From: Nitrosomonadaceae bacterium
GTDB taxonomy: Bacteria; Pseudomonadota; Gammaproteobacteria; Burkholderiales; Usitatibacteraceae
Reading direction: 5' to 3'
Assembly: GCA_021300055.1 (NCBI GenBank)
Contig: JAJTHU010000057.1
Coordinates: forward strand, 1 to 41,850
Length of the DNA: 41,850 nt
Positions 24,683 through 34,253 of the stretch are shown one piece after another. The translations under genes were made by a program, and so were the position numbers. How positions within the stretch are numbered: position 1 is the first letter of the stretch; each line of letters opens with the position of its first letter. The notes beneath the pieces are model-generated. The model had not been told where the DNA came from, ran no database searches, and saw only the letters and a program-made list of their open reading frames with translations.

Positions 24683-25798
24683 CTAATGTCCGGCTAAGAA
24701 GGCCTTGACGGTGTCGGCGTCGATTGACGCATCGGTTGAAGACTGCCCGATGGCGTCGAGCAGAATCAGCCGCAGACGACCGCGTTCGTTCTTCTTGTCA
24801 CGCGCCATGTGCGTGAGCCAAACATCAGGCGCAATGCGTGGTGGCTCAACCTCAAGGCCTGCGCGCGTGATGAGCGCCAATACGCGTTCAGCCTCATCTG
24901 CCGAGATTCTGTTGAGCGACGCCGAGAATTTCGTCGCCAGCGCCATGCCACAGCCAACCGCCTCACCGTGCAACCAAACGCCATATCCGAGCGCAGACTC
25001 AATCGCATGCCCAAACGTATGACCGAAGTTAAGCAGCGCTCGGCCGCCCTGGGGTCGCGTTTCGAACTCGTCATCGGCGACGACCCTCGCCTTGATTTCG
25101 CATGAGCGCTTGATCGCCTCCCGCATAGCTGGAGGTTCCTGCGCATTGAGCGCATCCAGATTTTCCTCGAGCCAAGCAAAGAATGTTGCGTCCAGTGCCA
25201 CACCATACTTGATGACTTCTGCAAGGCCGGCACGAAATTCTCGCGCAGGGAGGGTCTGCAGTACGCTTGGGTCGATCAGCACATGGATCGGTTGGTGAAA
25301 CGCGCCGATCATGTTCTTGCCGAGCGCGTGGTTAATCGCGGTCTTGCCGCCCACTGAGGAGTCGACTTGGGCCAGCAATGTAGTTGGCACTTGCACAAAC
25401 GCGATTCCGCGCTGATAGATTGCGGCAGCAAAGCCAACCATGTCACCGATAACACCGCCGCCGAGCGCAACAAGCAAAGTCTTTCGGTCGCTCGCTGAAA
25501 CGAGCAGCGCATCAAAGATTTGGTTGAGGCTCTGCCAGGACTTTTGGTCTTCGCCATCTGGCAGCAACACATTGCGCACATCCGCGTGACGCGCGCCAAC
25601 AGCGCGCATCAATCTCTCGCCATACAGCGCAAACACGTGTGGGTTGCTCACCACGAACACGCGAGAGAAACCTTTAAGGTCGATCGCTTCCCATCCTGTT
25701 TCAAGGGCGCCATGTCCGATCGCAATTGGATAGCTACGCTGCGCCAAGCGGACATTGACGTGGTCAATGCTCGCCATTGATTGCGGGGCTTCGCTCAT
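24683..25798 (-). CDS. aroB: 3-dehydroquinate synthase
   Basis: Second enzyme of the shikimate pathway, NAD- and metal-dependent, converting DAHP to 3-dehydroquinate. 371 residues from ATG 25798 (the tracked ORF adds three codons from GTG). Motifs: DGEDQKS, the NAD loop ALGGGVIGDMVGF at about 111-123, VPTTLLAQVDSSVGGKTAIN at 137-156, and metal ligands in HTFGHAIE and LHGEAVGCGM. Directly follows aroK (14-bp gap), the usual pil-aroK-aroB order. Confidence 0.97.
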   Translation of the reverse strand: MSEAPQSMASIDHVNVRLAQRSYPIAIGHGALETGWEAIDLKGFSRVFVVSNPHVFALYGERLMRAVGARHADVRNVLLPDGEDQKSWQSLNQIFDALLVSASDRKTLLVALGGGVIGDMVGFAAAIYQRGIAFVQVPTTLLAQVDSSVGGKTAINHALGKNMIGAFHQPIHVLIDPSVLQTLPAREFRAGLAEVIKYGVALDATFFAWLEENLDALNAQEPPAMREAIKRSCEIKARVVADDEFETRPQGGRALLNFGHTFGHAIESALGYGVWLHGEAVGCGMALATKFSASLNRISADEAERVLALITRAGLEVEPPRIAPDVWLTHMARDKKNERGRLRLILLDAIGQSSTDASIDADTVKAFLAGH

Positions 25799-25812
25799 GA
25801 GGTTCACGGCGT

Positions 25813-26403
25813 TTATGAAGAAATGTCGGTCGATCGGGGCGTGGCAGCGTGTGCTTCGATGGCAGAAACAAGGTCACGAGCGACCCGCGCCTTATCTGCG
25901 GCGACCGCCTCGAAGGTCAGATGTGCGACCTCATTGTACAAGGGTGCCCTTTCAGCGAGCAGTGCCTCGAGCTTTTCGCGACCATTGCCACCTGACAGCA
26001 ACGGCCTGGTCTTGCCCGCAGCTTCGCGCTTTGGCGTACTGGCGGTGCGCTGATCAAGCATGTCAAGGTCGGCGCGCAGGTAGATTACCAAGCCACGCGT
26101 ACGAAGCGCCTCGCGATTCTCCTTGCGCAACACCGCGCCGCCGCCGGTAGCCAAAAGCACACCGTCAACTTGTGTCAGCTCTTCAATCAGCGCCGCCTCG
26201 CGGGACCGGAAACCTGCCTCGCCTTCGATTTCGAATATGGTCGCAATCTCGACGCCATTACGCTTAGTCAGTTCGGCATCAACATCGATGAACTCAAGAT
26301 TGAGCGCCTTAGCAGCGAGACGACCAAGCGTGCTCTTGCCTGAACCGGGCATGCCGACCAGAAAGACGCGGCGCAGCGCGTGAGGAGCGGCGTCAGTAGT
26401 CAT
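25813..26403 (-). CDS. aroK: shikimate kinase
   Basis: Phosphorylates shikimate with ATP in aromatic amino acid synthesis. 196 residues: Walker A GMPGSGKST (17-25), shikimate-binding FIDVDAEL (D40, D42), GEAGFRSRE, ATGGGAVL, and the lid with REAAGKTRPLLSG. Slightly longer than the usual ~175 because of a C-terminal tail. It follows pilQ after a 10-bp-stem hairpin and is coupled to aroB. Confidence 0.96.
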   Translation of the reverse strand: MTTDAAPHALRRVFLVGMPGSGKSTLGRLAAKALNLEFIDVDAELTKRNGVEIATIFEIEGEAGFRSREAALIEELTQVDGVLLATGGGAVLRKENREALRTRGLVIYLRADLDMLDQRTASTPKREAAGKTRPLLSGGNGREKLEALLAERAPLYNEVAHLTFEAVAADKARVARDLVSAIEAHAATPRSTDISS

Positions 26404-26419
26404 GAGTGCCTATAAATGC

Positions 26420-26443
26420 GAAGCGGGCCGTCTGGCCCGCTTC
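26420..26443 (-). terminator. hairpin between pilQ and aroK
   Basis: A perfect 10-bp stem GAAGCGGGCC/GGCCCGCTTC with a 4-base loop. On the minus strand it is followed by GCATTTATA, a poor T-run, so it probably attenuates rather than fully stops transcription from the pil operon into aroKB. Confidence 0.6.
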
Positions 26444-26463
26444 GAGTGGATTGCGATTGCCGA

Positions 26464-28599
26464 TCAACGAACGGTAAGCTGATCTTTGATGATGCGTGGC
26501 GTGATGAAGATAAGCAACTCGGTCTTTTCATCGCGCTTGGTGGTGGTCTTGAAAAGATTACCCAAAACTGGGATGTCGCCGAGCAGCGGGACCTTGGTCA
26601 CGTCCGTACGCGTGGTCTGCTCATAAATGCCCCCGAGCACGATGGTTTCACCGTTGTCAGCGAGCACTTGAGTTTTCAGCGTGCGCGTGTCGATGGATGG
26701 GATACCGCCAATCAGTGCACCGACGGAGTCTTTCTTGATGTCCAAGTCCATGATCACCTTGTCATCAGGCGTGATCTGCGGCGTGACATCCAAGGACAGC
26801 ACAGCTGGCTTGAACTGTGTCGTGGTACCACCGCTTGACGCCTGCGTCTGGAAACCAATCTCAGTACCTTGGGTGATAGTGGCCTTGCGCTTGTCTGCCG
26901 TAACGATACGCGGGTTCGATACAACCTTACCGCGGTTGTCAGCCTCAAGTGCTGACAGCTCCAAATTGACAACGTTGCCATTGCCAAGATTAAGGAACGT
27001 CAGGCCAAGCTGCCCGGCAGCGGCAACCGGCAGATTGACGTTCAGATCGCCCGCCGTGAATCCCGTCGGCAGCGTGCCGCGCGATATTGCATTAGCTTGC
27101 GTTGCCGTTCCGGAGATGCCGATGTTGCGGCCATCTGCTGTCACACCAGCAGCCGTGCCGAAACGTGCCCCAAGTTGACGTCTAAAGTTATCGTCAGCCA
27201 CGACGATTCTAGCTTCGATCTGCACTTGCCGCACGGGCACATCGAGTTGCGTGAGCAGTCGGCGAACTTCGTCCAGTCGTGCGGGCACATCCTGCACAAA
27301 CATCGTGTTGGTGCGTGAGTCAACGGTCACCGAGCCGCGGCGCGACAATATTTTTTGCTGGCCATCACTCAAGAGCGCGCGTACATCTGATGCCTTAGCG
27401 TACGAAAGCACAAAACTCTCGGTGCGAAGCGGCTCGAGCTCTGTCGTTTGTTGCGCAACTTCGAGTGCAAGTTTTTCTTTGGTAGCGAGCTCATCCGACG
27501 GCGCGATCAGAACGACGTTACCGTTCTTGCGCTTCGACAACCCCTTAGATTGCAAGATGATATCCAGTGCCTGATCCCACGGCACATCCTTCAGGCGCAA
27601 CGTAATGTTGCCGCCAACTGTGTCTGTGGTGATGATGTTCAGACCCGTGAAGTCTGCGATAACCTGAAGAACGGCGCGCACTTCAATACTCTGGAAATTC
27701 AGCGAGAGCTTTTCACCAGCATAGCCTGCCGAGCCCTGCACCATCTTGTTCGGGTCTTCCTTGATGGGCTTCACTTCGACAATGAATTGAGTATCAGTCT
27801 GATAGGCAGAGTACTCCCACAAACCGCGCGGCTCGATCACCATGCGCGTGTTCGCGCCTTGCTCAATCATGTCAACAATGCGAACTGGCGTTGCAAAGTC
27901 CAGCACGTCGAGACGGCGCAGCAAATTCTTAGGTGCCGACGTATTGATGAAGTCGATGATGACAACCTTGCCCTGCTGACGAATGTCGATACCGGTTGTC
28001 GCAGAGGACAAATCAACGATTACGCGACCTTCACCATTCGGCCCACGGCGAAAATCAACATCACGGACGGCGTAACGCGTGACGGCTGCGGCGGGAGCGG
28101 GTTCGGCAAAGCGCGTCACCTGCGCTGTTTCTTTCAGAGTGCCTTGTACGCCCGCGTCGAGCATGATCATCAGCGCGCCGTTGTCGAGAGCCGCGGTGTA
28201 ATTCATCGGGCGACCGAGATTGATGACTAGGCGAGTACGATTGCCTGCTTCAACAATGTTCGCCGTACGTACATCGCCCTGACCGATATCGACGAGTGTT
28301 TTGCCGGTACCATTCGTGATATTCGGGAGGTCAATTGTCACGCGCGCTGGATTGGTGACGGTGAACCCATTAGGTACCGCCGCGAGTGGTGAGCTAAAGG
28401 GGGGGCGCAGGGCAACCTTGCCCCCCGACTGAGGGACGACCGAAAGCGACTCAAGCGCGTTTTGCGCTTGGGCTGCGCCTGCCGCGCAGGACATCGCGAC
28501 GCCCAACGCCAAAATCGAACTAACGCGCGCGAGGCCACCGCGGAGTCGATTGAGCGCTCGCGTGAGACGCAGCATCGGCTGGGAAATGATGGCTTGCAT
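26464..28599 (-). CDS. pilQ: type IV pilus secretin PilQ
   Basis: Outer-membrane secretin through which the pilus passes. 711 residues. The signal peptide ends near residue 45 (GVAMSCAAGAAQAQN). Two AMIN-like domains follow (about 50-145 and 165-265), then a STN/N0 domain (LSLNFQSIEVRAVLQVIADFTG near 290), an N1 domain with FVLSYAKASDVRALLSDGQ, and the C-terminal secretin domain with VSNPRIVTADKRKATITQG and VPLLGDIPVLGNLFKTT. All parts are present. Last gene of pilMNOPQ; its start is 2 bp after the pilP stop, and GGAAGA serves as ribosome site. Confidence 0.96.
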   Translation of the reverse strand: MQAIISQPMLRLTRALNRLRGGLARVSSILALGVAMSCAAGAAQAQNALESLSVVPQSGGKVALRPPFSSPLAAVPNGFTVTNPARVTIDLPNITNGTGKTLVDIGQGDVRTANIVEAGNRTRLVINLGRPMNYTAALDNGALMIMLDAGVQGTLKETAQVTRFAEPAPAAAVTRYAVRDVDFRRGPNGEGRVIVDLSSATTGIDIRQQGKVVIIDFINTSAPKNLLRRLDVLDFATPVRIVDMIEQGANTRMVIEPRGLWEYSAYQTDTQFIVEVKPIKEDPNKMVQGSAGYAGEKLSLNFQSIEVRAVLQVIADFTGLNIITTDTVGGNITLRLKDVPWDQALDIILQSKGLSKRKNGNVVLIAPSDELATKEKLALEVAQQTTELEPLRTESFVLSYAKASDVRALLSDGQQKILSRRGSVTVDSRTNTMFVQDVPARLDEVRRLLTQLDVPVRQVQIEARIVVADDNFRRQLGARFGTAAGVTADGRNIGISGTATQANAISRGTLPTGFTAGDLNVNLPVAAAGQLGLTFLNLGNGNVVNLELSALEADNRGKVVSNPRIVTADKRKATITQGTEIGFQTQASSGGTTTQFKPAVLSLDVTPQITPDDKVIMDLDIKKDSVGALIGGIPSIDTRTLKTQVLADNGETIVLGGIYEQTTRTDVTKVPLLGDIPVLGNLFKTTTKRDEKTELLIFITPRIIKDQLTVR

Positions 28600-28601
28600 G
28601 A

Positions 28602-29141
28602 CTATCTTCCTCCCGGGGCAGGCCCCTCGAGCAATGGAAGAATGCTTTCGCGTTCAGTCCAATCCCCGGCGGTGTCCTGCACAATTTCTTTCAGTTTGAT
28701 TTCGGAATCGCTAACGTCGACGATGAGGCCGAAGTTCTGGCCTAGGTAGTTGCCTTTTTTGACACGATATAAAGTGCGATCTGCGCGCACGAGGGCAAAC
28801 ATGACGCCGTTTTGGTACAGCGTGCCGACCATTTTGATTTGTTCGAGCGGAAAGGCCTCAAGCGGCTCTTTGCGCCGATTTAGGTCTGGTGCGTTGGCGC
28901 CAGCATTCTCCTGCTTGATAGCAAGCTTGCGTGGCTTGAACGGATCCGGGAGGTCAAACCCCTCATACGCAAACGGCGCAAACGGTTTGACTTGCGGTAG
29001 TGGGTCAATCTTGCGTGTGACGCTCTTCTCGGAATCACGCACGAATTGGCGCAGGTCCGAATAGCCCTCGCCGCAACCGGCCAAGATTGCGGGAACAAGA
29101 ATGCACGCCGTGACGGGCTTTAGTCTGCTGATTCGCATCAC
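28602..29141 (-). CDS. pilP: type IV pilus inner-membrane lipoprotein PilP
   Basis: 179-residue lipoprotein with a lipobox ILAGC near residue 22, placing it in the inner-membrane PilMNOP complex. The disordered linker (DLPDPFKPRKL) leads to the PilP beta domain (FPLEQIKMVGTLYQNGVMFALV, VKKGNYLGQNFGLI), which contacts PilQ. It overlaps the pilO stop by 4 bp. Confidence 0.95.
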   Translation of the reverse strand: MMRISRLKPVTACILVPAILAGCGEGYSDLRQFVRDSEKSVTRKIDPLPQVKPFAPFAYEGFDLPDPFKPRKLAIKQENAGANAPDLNRRKEPLEAFPLEQIKMVGTLYQNGVMFALVRADRTLYRVKKGNYLGQNFGLIVDVSDSEIKLKEIVQDTAGDWTERESILPLLEGPAPGGR

Positions 29142-29785
29142 TTGCCTCCCGGCTTCGCAGCCGACTTCGTCGTCTTGCGCTGCGCGGCGATCTCTTCAGG
29201 GTCGAGGTAACGGTAAGTCTTTGCCTTCGCTTCCATGCTCAGCATACCGTCCTTTAGCGTATCGATCTTCAGATCGTTCAGCAAGACGATACGCGGCAGT
29301 TTGGACACGTCGCTCGCAAACGCTCCGAGGTCGTGGTAATTCCCAGTCACCTTCAGATCGACCGGTTTCTCTGCGTAGAACTCGGTGAAGTTTTCGTTCG
29401 GCGCTGGCTTGAAGAGCTCAAATTGCAACCCACGGCCCAAACCTGCCTGGTTGATGTCAATAATCAATGCTTCGATTTCGGACTTCGTCGGCAGCTGCTT
29501 CAACAGGGCACCAAAAGACTGCTCAATTTCAGCCCGTTGCTGTTGGTAAGCTTCAAGGTTAACCGCGAGCTTCTTTTTCTCAAGGAATGTGTTCTTGAGT
29601 TCGGTTTCCTTCTTCTCTTCGCGATCGAGTTCTTCACGCTGGGCGCTGAACACCGCAAACCAACCACCGACGATGATGGCGGCGAACAACCCGAGAAGCG
29701 CGGCTGCTTTGAATGGCCAAGGCCAGTTGCCCGGGTTTTTCGGGTCAAGCTGCTTTAGTTCTTCTATCCACTTATTCATGTTCAT
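29138..29785 (-). CDS. pilO: type IV pilus assembly protein PilO
   Basis: 215 residues: short cytoplasmic N-terminus (ELKQLDPKNPGNWPWPFK), one membrane helix at about 27-47, a coiled coil at about 50-100, and a ferredoxin-like periplasmic domain with AGLGRGLQFELFKPAP and VTGNYHDLGAFASDVSKLPRI. It forms a dimer with PilN in the inner membrane. It lies 3 bp after pilN and overlaps pilP. Confidence 0.95.
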   Translation of the reverse strand: MNMNKWIEELKQLDPKNPGNWPWPFKAAALLGLFAAIIVGGWFAVFSAQREELDREEKKETELKNTFLEKKKLAVNLEAYQQQRAEIEQSFGALLKQLPTKSEIEALIIDINQAGLGRGLQFELFKPAPNENFTEFYAEKPVDLKVTGNYHDLGAFASDVSKLPRIVLLNDLKIDTLKDGMLSMEAKAKTYRYLDPEEIAAQRKTTKSAAKPGGK

Positions 29786-29788
29786 GGG

Positions 29789-30394
29789 CTATTTCCCCGC
29801 CGGCTTCGGTGCCGCTGGCGCACCCTTGCGCGGCCCACCCTTGTCATCAGGTTTGGCACGCTTCACGAAAAAGTCTAGGTTGAACTCGTTGGCGCGCTGG
29901 TTGTTCACCATGACGGCCTTGATCTCAATGAGGTTGGGGTTTTCCAAGAATGGAGACGCCTCAATGTTGCGCATGAACGCAGAGACGCGCGCTTGTGATT
30001 GGGTGTAGCCAGTCACGTTCACCTTTGTGCCCGTCTGGCGAATCGATTTCAGGTATAGCCCTTCCGGCAACTGTCGCAGCATCTGGTCGAGTAGCTGTAC
30101 CGGCTCTGAGCGGTTGCTCTGCAACCCTTCGACAACTTGCTTCTTGGCAAGCAGCGATGCGGTTTCTTCGCGAATCTTGCGAATCTCTTCAATCTGCTTG
30201 TCGAGCTTCGCGATTTCGCCAGTTATATACTGATTGCGGCCCTTTTGGTTCTCAACCTCCGCGTTGAAAAAAAACCAAAGCAAACCACAAATGGCCAACG
30301 CGAGCGTGGCGGTCAGGCCGGCGAGAACAGCGATTTGCTGCTGGCGCGCTTTGCGTCGCGCCTCGCGATGCGGGAGTAGGTTTATCCGAATCAT
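29789..30394 (-). CDS. pilN: type IV pilus assembly protein PilN
   Basis: 201 residues. The canonical start MIRINLLPHREARRKAR is the segment that docks into PilM. One membrane helix spans about 22-43, then a coiled coil and a periplasmic domain (GLYLKSIRQTGTKVNVTGYTQ). The tail is Lys/Pro-rich. It overlaps the pilM stop by 4 bp (ATGA). Confidence 0.95.
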   Translation of the reverse strand: MIRINLLPHREARRKARQQQIAVLAGLTATLALAICGLLWFFFNAEVENQKGRNQYITGEIAKLDKQIEEIRKIREETASLLAKKQVVEGLQSNRSEPVQLLDQMLRQLPEGLYLKSIRQTGTKVNVTGYTQSQARVSAFMRNIEASPFLENPNLIEIKAVMVNNQRANEFNLDFFVKRAKPDDKGGPRKGAPAAPKPAGK

Positions 30395-31488
30395 GACGGG
30401 TCAAACCTTCTCATCGCCAAGCCGCACGCAATCATCAAAGCCGGAGCATCAACTGTGAGCTGGCGTGGCTTGATTTTTGAGGACAACGCCATATTCGCGA
30501 ACGGATTCGCAACTACGGTGTGAACTTGGGTGCGTTGAGCCACCATTTCTTCCAAGCCGTCGAGCATTGCGCAGCCGCCACACAACACGATGTGATCGAC
30601 CTTGCTGAACTGTGTTGACGTGAAGAAGAACTGCAACGCTCTCGATATTTCGAGAACGATCTTTTCGTTAAACGGTTGGAGCACATCAGGCCCGTAGTTC
30701 TCGGGAAGCCCACCAGTCTTCTTCGCAACTTCGGCCTCTTCAACGGGCATGCCGAACTGTCGCGAAATGTCCTGCGTCAGCTGGTAGCCACCGAGCTGCT
30801 GCTCGCGCTGATAGACCTGTTGGTCCTCATGCATGACAGTGACGCGGGTTGTTTGCGCGCCGATGTCAACAATCGCGGTGACGTCTTTGTCTTCAACACC
30901 GGTTGCCGCACCCTTAATCATGTCGAACGCCGCCAAGGCCGCATACGACTCGACATCCATCACGATCGTCTTCAGACCCGCCGCTTCAGCGACCGCGACA
31001 CGGTCTTCAATCTTTTCTTTGCGCGACGCGGCGATCAGGACCTCAACTTCGTCTTCGCTTCCGGGCGAAGGGCCGATGATCTGGAAATCGAGATTCACTT
31101 CATCCAGGCTAAAAGGAATGTATTGATTCGCTTCAGACTGAACTTGGTACTCCATATCATCTTCGCGCTGGTCACCCTTGAGCAGCACCTTCTTGGTAAT
31201 CACCGCAGCAGACGGCAGCGCCATCGCAATGTTCTTGATACGCGTCGCCATCTGCTTGTGGGCGCGCTTCATCACCTCGCCCGCAGCTTCAATATTGGCG
31301 ATGTTTCCGTCTGAGACAGTGTCTTTTGGCAATGGCTCAATCACGTACCGCTCAACGCGATAGAGGCCTTTTCCGGCTTCGGCAATCTCGACCATCTTGA
31401 TAAAGGACGAGCTGATATCGACCCCGATCAGCGGAGGCGCTTTGGCGCGTAGAAACTCAAATTGATCCGCGAGTTTTTCTTTTAGCAT
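30391..31488 (-). CDS. pilM: type IV pilus actin-like ATPase PilM
   Basis: 365-residue cytoplasmic FtsA/actin-fold protein that binds PilN. The phosphate-1 region reads GVDISSSFIKMVEIA, followed by VQSEANQYIPF, the phosphate-2-like AIVDIGAQTTRVTVM and the adenosine-binding VLCGGCAMLDGLEEMV. The start at 31488 has GGAAAG upstream. It is the first gene of the pil operon, divergent from mrcA. Confidence 0.96.
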   Translation of the reverse strand: MLKEKLADQFEFLRAKAPPLIGVDISSSFIKMVEIAEAGKGLYRVERYVIEPLPKDTVSDGNIANIEAAGEVMKRAHKQMATRIKNIAMALPSAAVITKKVLLKGDQREDDMEYQVQSEANQYIPFSLDEVNLDFQIIGPSPGSEDEVEVLIAASRKEKIEDRVAVAEAAGLKTIVMDVESYAALAAFDMIKGAATGVEDKDVTAIVDIGAQTTRVTVMHEDQQVYQREQQLGGYQLTQDISRQFGMPVEEAEVAKKTGGLPENYGPDVLQPFNEKIVLEISRALQFFFTSTQFSKVDHIVLCGGCAMLDGLEEMVAQRTQVHTVVANPFANMALSSKIKPRQLTVDAPALMIACGLAMRRFDPS

Positions 31489-31888
31489 GGACGACTACAC
31501 TTTCCGGTAGGCGCGGTCGTGTTTCCCCCGTCGCATACGCCGCTTCTGTTTCGGTCGCGAACAGCCCCAATTAGCCTCGACCCATTGTCGACGGGATGAA
31601 AATCCCCGCAACGAGCCGGATCAGGCCGCCAACTTGATAAACAACTTTACACAATTTACATTAAATCCTAGCAACAAGTAGCGGACGTGTAAAGCATTTT
31701 TTCCGAAATGAGGGTTCTGGGCTTGCTCGCACAAGCGCCGATTTCCCGCCCCGTTGCAAGGATCACCGCCACAAAGTTGCCAGAGTTTGGGAGGGCGAAC
31801 AAAGGGGTCACTCGGGCCCGCCGATATAATCTCGTCATCTTCTGCTTATTGAGGCGCCGGTTCAATCCCGGCGTTGGGTGACGCGAGT
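31489..31888. promoter_or_regulatory. divergent intergenic region pilM/mrcA
   Basis: About 400 bp without a supported gene. On the plus strand a perfect -10 box TATAAT lies at 31825-31830, without a convincing -35, and would give a leader of about 50 bases for mrcA. On the minus strand, in an AT-rich stretch, TTGCTA (31669-31674) is spaced 17 bases from TGTAAA (31646-31651), a candidate pil promoter with a leader of about 150 bases. Both are inferences from consensus only. Confidence 0.4.
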
Positions 31889-34216
31889 ATGGGTGTCCGC
31901 TGGTGGTTTTACCCCCTGATCCTGCTGGGGTCGCTGATCTTGGTCGGTATGGGGGTGCTAGCGCTTACCCTCGTACTGCTATATCCAGGCTTGCCTTCCA
32001 TAGAAGCGGTCACTGACTATCGTCCCAAGTTGCCGCTCAAGGTGTTCACCGCCGAAGGCGATCTCATCGGCGAATTCGGGGAGGAGAAACGCTCCTTTGT
32101 GCGCGTGCAGGATTTCCCGGATGTCATGAAACAGGCAGTGATCGCGGCCGAGGACGAGCGCTTCTACCAACACGGTGGGGTCGACTACATTGGCCTCACG
32201 CGTGCGGCAACTGCAATGTTAGCGTCAGGCAAGATCAAGGGCGGTGCATCGACAATCACCCAGCAAGTGGCCCGAAACTTCTTCCTGACCAACGAGCAAA
32301 CGATCACACGGAAAGTAAGCGAGTGGATGCTCGCTTACAAAATCGAGGCCAACCTGACTAAGGATCAGATCCTAGAGATCTACCTGAACCATATTTTCTT
32401 GGGAAACCGCGCCCACGGCTTTGCTGCGGCGAGTCGCGTGTACTTCAATAAAGACGTACGTCAACTGACGGCTGCCGAGGCCGCGATGCTGGCGGGCCTC
32501 CCAAAGGCGCCGTCGCAATACAACCCCTTCAACAATCTCAAGCGCGCCACCCTCCGCCAACAGTACGTTCTGCGGCGCATGGGCGAGCTTCGCTTCTTGA
32601 ACGACGCACAGCTCGCTGCTGCCCGCGCTGAGGTGCTGAAGTTCAACCGCGAGCGCCAGATGTACCCGGTCGTCGCCGACTACGTCGCCGAAATGGCGCG
32701 GCAGGAGGTGTTTGAACAGTACGGCGAGAAGGCCTACGTCAGCGGAATCCGCGTCATCACCACGGTTCGCCGAGCCGAGCAAGAAGCCGCCGTTCAAGCG
32801 CTCCGCAAGGGCGTGCTCGAGTACGACCGACGTCATGGTTACCGGGGCCCAGAGGGGCTAGTGAGCCTACCCGCGAAAAAAGAAGACGTCGATGAGGCCA
32901 TCGACGAGGCGCTGAGCGATAAAGACATCGTTGCCGATCTCATGCCAGCGGTCATTACCAGTGTCGACCCCAAGCAGATTGTCGCAACGACTAAGCGCGG
33001 CGAAGAAATCGTCATGACGGGCGATGCAATCCGATTCGCTGCACGCGCGATTGCCGAAAAGGCGGGGCCCGGCAAGTTGGTGCGCGGCTCTGTGATTCGT
33101 ATCGCGCGCGATGAAAAAGGTGTGCCCGTGATCGCCCAGCTTCCCAAGGTTGAGGCTGCATTCGTTGCGATGGACCCGATTGACGGAAGCGTCCGCGCGC
33201 TCGCGGGCGGCTTTGACTTCACGAGCAACAAATACAACCGTGTGACTCAGGCGCTCAGACAGCCTGGATCCTCGTTCAAGCCGTTTATTTACTCGGCCGC
33301 GTTAGAGAAAGGCTTCACGCCGGCAACGGTCGTCAACGATGCCCCGATCGTCTTTGACCCGGGCCGTAACGCCGGACAAGTTTGGGAGCCAAAGAACTAC
33401 GACGGCAAATACGAAGGCCCGATGCGATTGCGCCAAGCACTCGCCAAATCAAAGAACATGGTATCGATTCGCGTACTGCAGGCAATCACGCCTCAATACG
33501 CACAGGATTATGTGACGCGGTTCGGGTTCGACGCCAAACAACATCCGCCCTACCTCACCATGGCGCTCGGCGCCGGCTCAACCACGCCATTGCAGATGGC
33601 TGGGGCATATAGCGTTTTCGCCAATGGTGGCTTTAGGGTAAAGCCCTACTTCATCAGCAAAATCACTGACGATAAGGGCGGCGTTCTGTTCGAAGCCACA
33701 CCCGCGCGTGCCACGACCGAAGAGAGTGCCACGAACGCCGCAGAACGCGTCATTGATCCGCGTAACGCGTTCATCATGAACTCGATCATGCGCGATGTTG
33801 TTCGCTATGGTACGGCCGCGCGCGCGATGAGCCTTGGGCGCAACGACTTGGGGGGCAAAACCGGAACGACTAACGATCACTTCGACGCGTGGTTCGCTGG
33901 CTTCAGCTCAACACAGGTCGGCATCGCGTGGATAGGTTTTGACAACCCAGCAGACCTCGGCAATAACGAGACTGGTGGGCAGGCAGCGCTGCCGATCTGG
34001 ATGCATTACATGGGTCGCGTGATGAAGGGCATCAAGGAAGCTCCGTTCGAGCCGCCCCAAGGCATCGCCGTTGTACCCATTCCCGGCGAAAGCAAAGATG
34101 GAAAGCCTGCAACAGAATTCGTTTATGTTGAGAACGTTGGAAATGTCGGCGATGGCCCAGCGGCGCTGCGCGAAGCAAACAAGCCGTCCGAAGAAGTAAA
34201 GAACCAGATCTTTTGA
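31889..34216 (+). CDS. mrcA: penicillin-binding protein 1A (bifunctional glycosyltransferase/transpeptidase)
   Basis: Class A PBP that polymerises and crosslinks peptidoglycan. 775 residues from ATG 31889 (the tracked start is TTG 31874). N-terminal anchor at about 6-33. The GT51 domain holds E88 in AAEDERFYQHGGVDY, and GGASTITQQVARNFF. An OB-like insert is followed by the transpeptidase domain: S461 in PGSSFKPF (SxxK), SKN in LAKSKNMVS and GGKTGTTND near 655. All catalytic motifs are intact. It is divergent from pilM, the usual arrangement for mrcA/ponA. Confidence 0.96.
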   Translation: MGVRWWFYPLILLGSLILVGMGVLALTLVLLYPGLPSIEAVTDYRPKLPLKVFTAEGDLIGEFGEEKRSFVRVQDFPDVMKQAVIAAEDERFYQHGGVDYIGLTRAATAMLASGKIKGGASTITQQVARNFFLTNEQTITRKVSEWMLAYKIEANLTKDQILEIYLNHIFLGNRAHGFAAASRVYFNKDVRQLTAAEAAMLAGLPKAPSQYNPFNNLKRATLRQQYVLRRMGELRFLNDAQLAAARAEVLKFNRERQMYPVVADYVAEMARQEVFEQYGEKAYVSGIRVITTVRRAEQEAAVQALRKGVLEYDRRHGYRGPEGLVSLPAKKEDVDEAIDEALSDKDIVADLMPAVITSVDPKQIVATTKRGEEIVMTGDAIRFAARAIAEKAGPGKLVRGSVIRIARDEKGVPVIAQLPKVEAAFVAMDPIDGSVRALAGGFDFTSNKYNRVTQALRQPGSSFKPFIYSAALEKGFTPATVVNDAPIVFDPGRNAGQVWEPKNYDGKYEGPMRLRQALAKSKNMVSIRVLQAITPQYAQDYVTRFGFDAKQHPPYLTMALGAGSTTPLQMAGAYSVFANGGFRVKPYFISKITDDKGGVLFEATPARATTEESATNAAERVIDPRNAFIMNSIMRDVVRYGTAARAMSLGRNDLGGKTGTTNDHFDAWFAGFSSTQVGIAWIGFDNPADLGNNETGGQAALPIWMHYMGRVMKGIKEAPFEPPQGIAVVPIPGESKDGKPATEFVYVENVGNVGDGPAALREANKPSEEVKNQIF

Positions 34217-34253
34217 TCTGGCCATCTCCCCCAAGTGATTCGTACTGACTGAA

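Noticed and set aside
26681-28230. Plus-strand ORFs of 165 and 260 residues
   Set aside because: Antisense to pilQ; no recognisable domains.
34204-34221. CCAGATC/GATCTGG palindrome over the mrcA stop codon
   Set aside because: Short stem with no T-run; probably chance.
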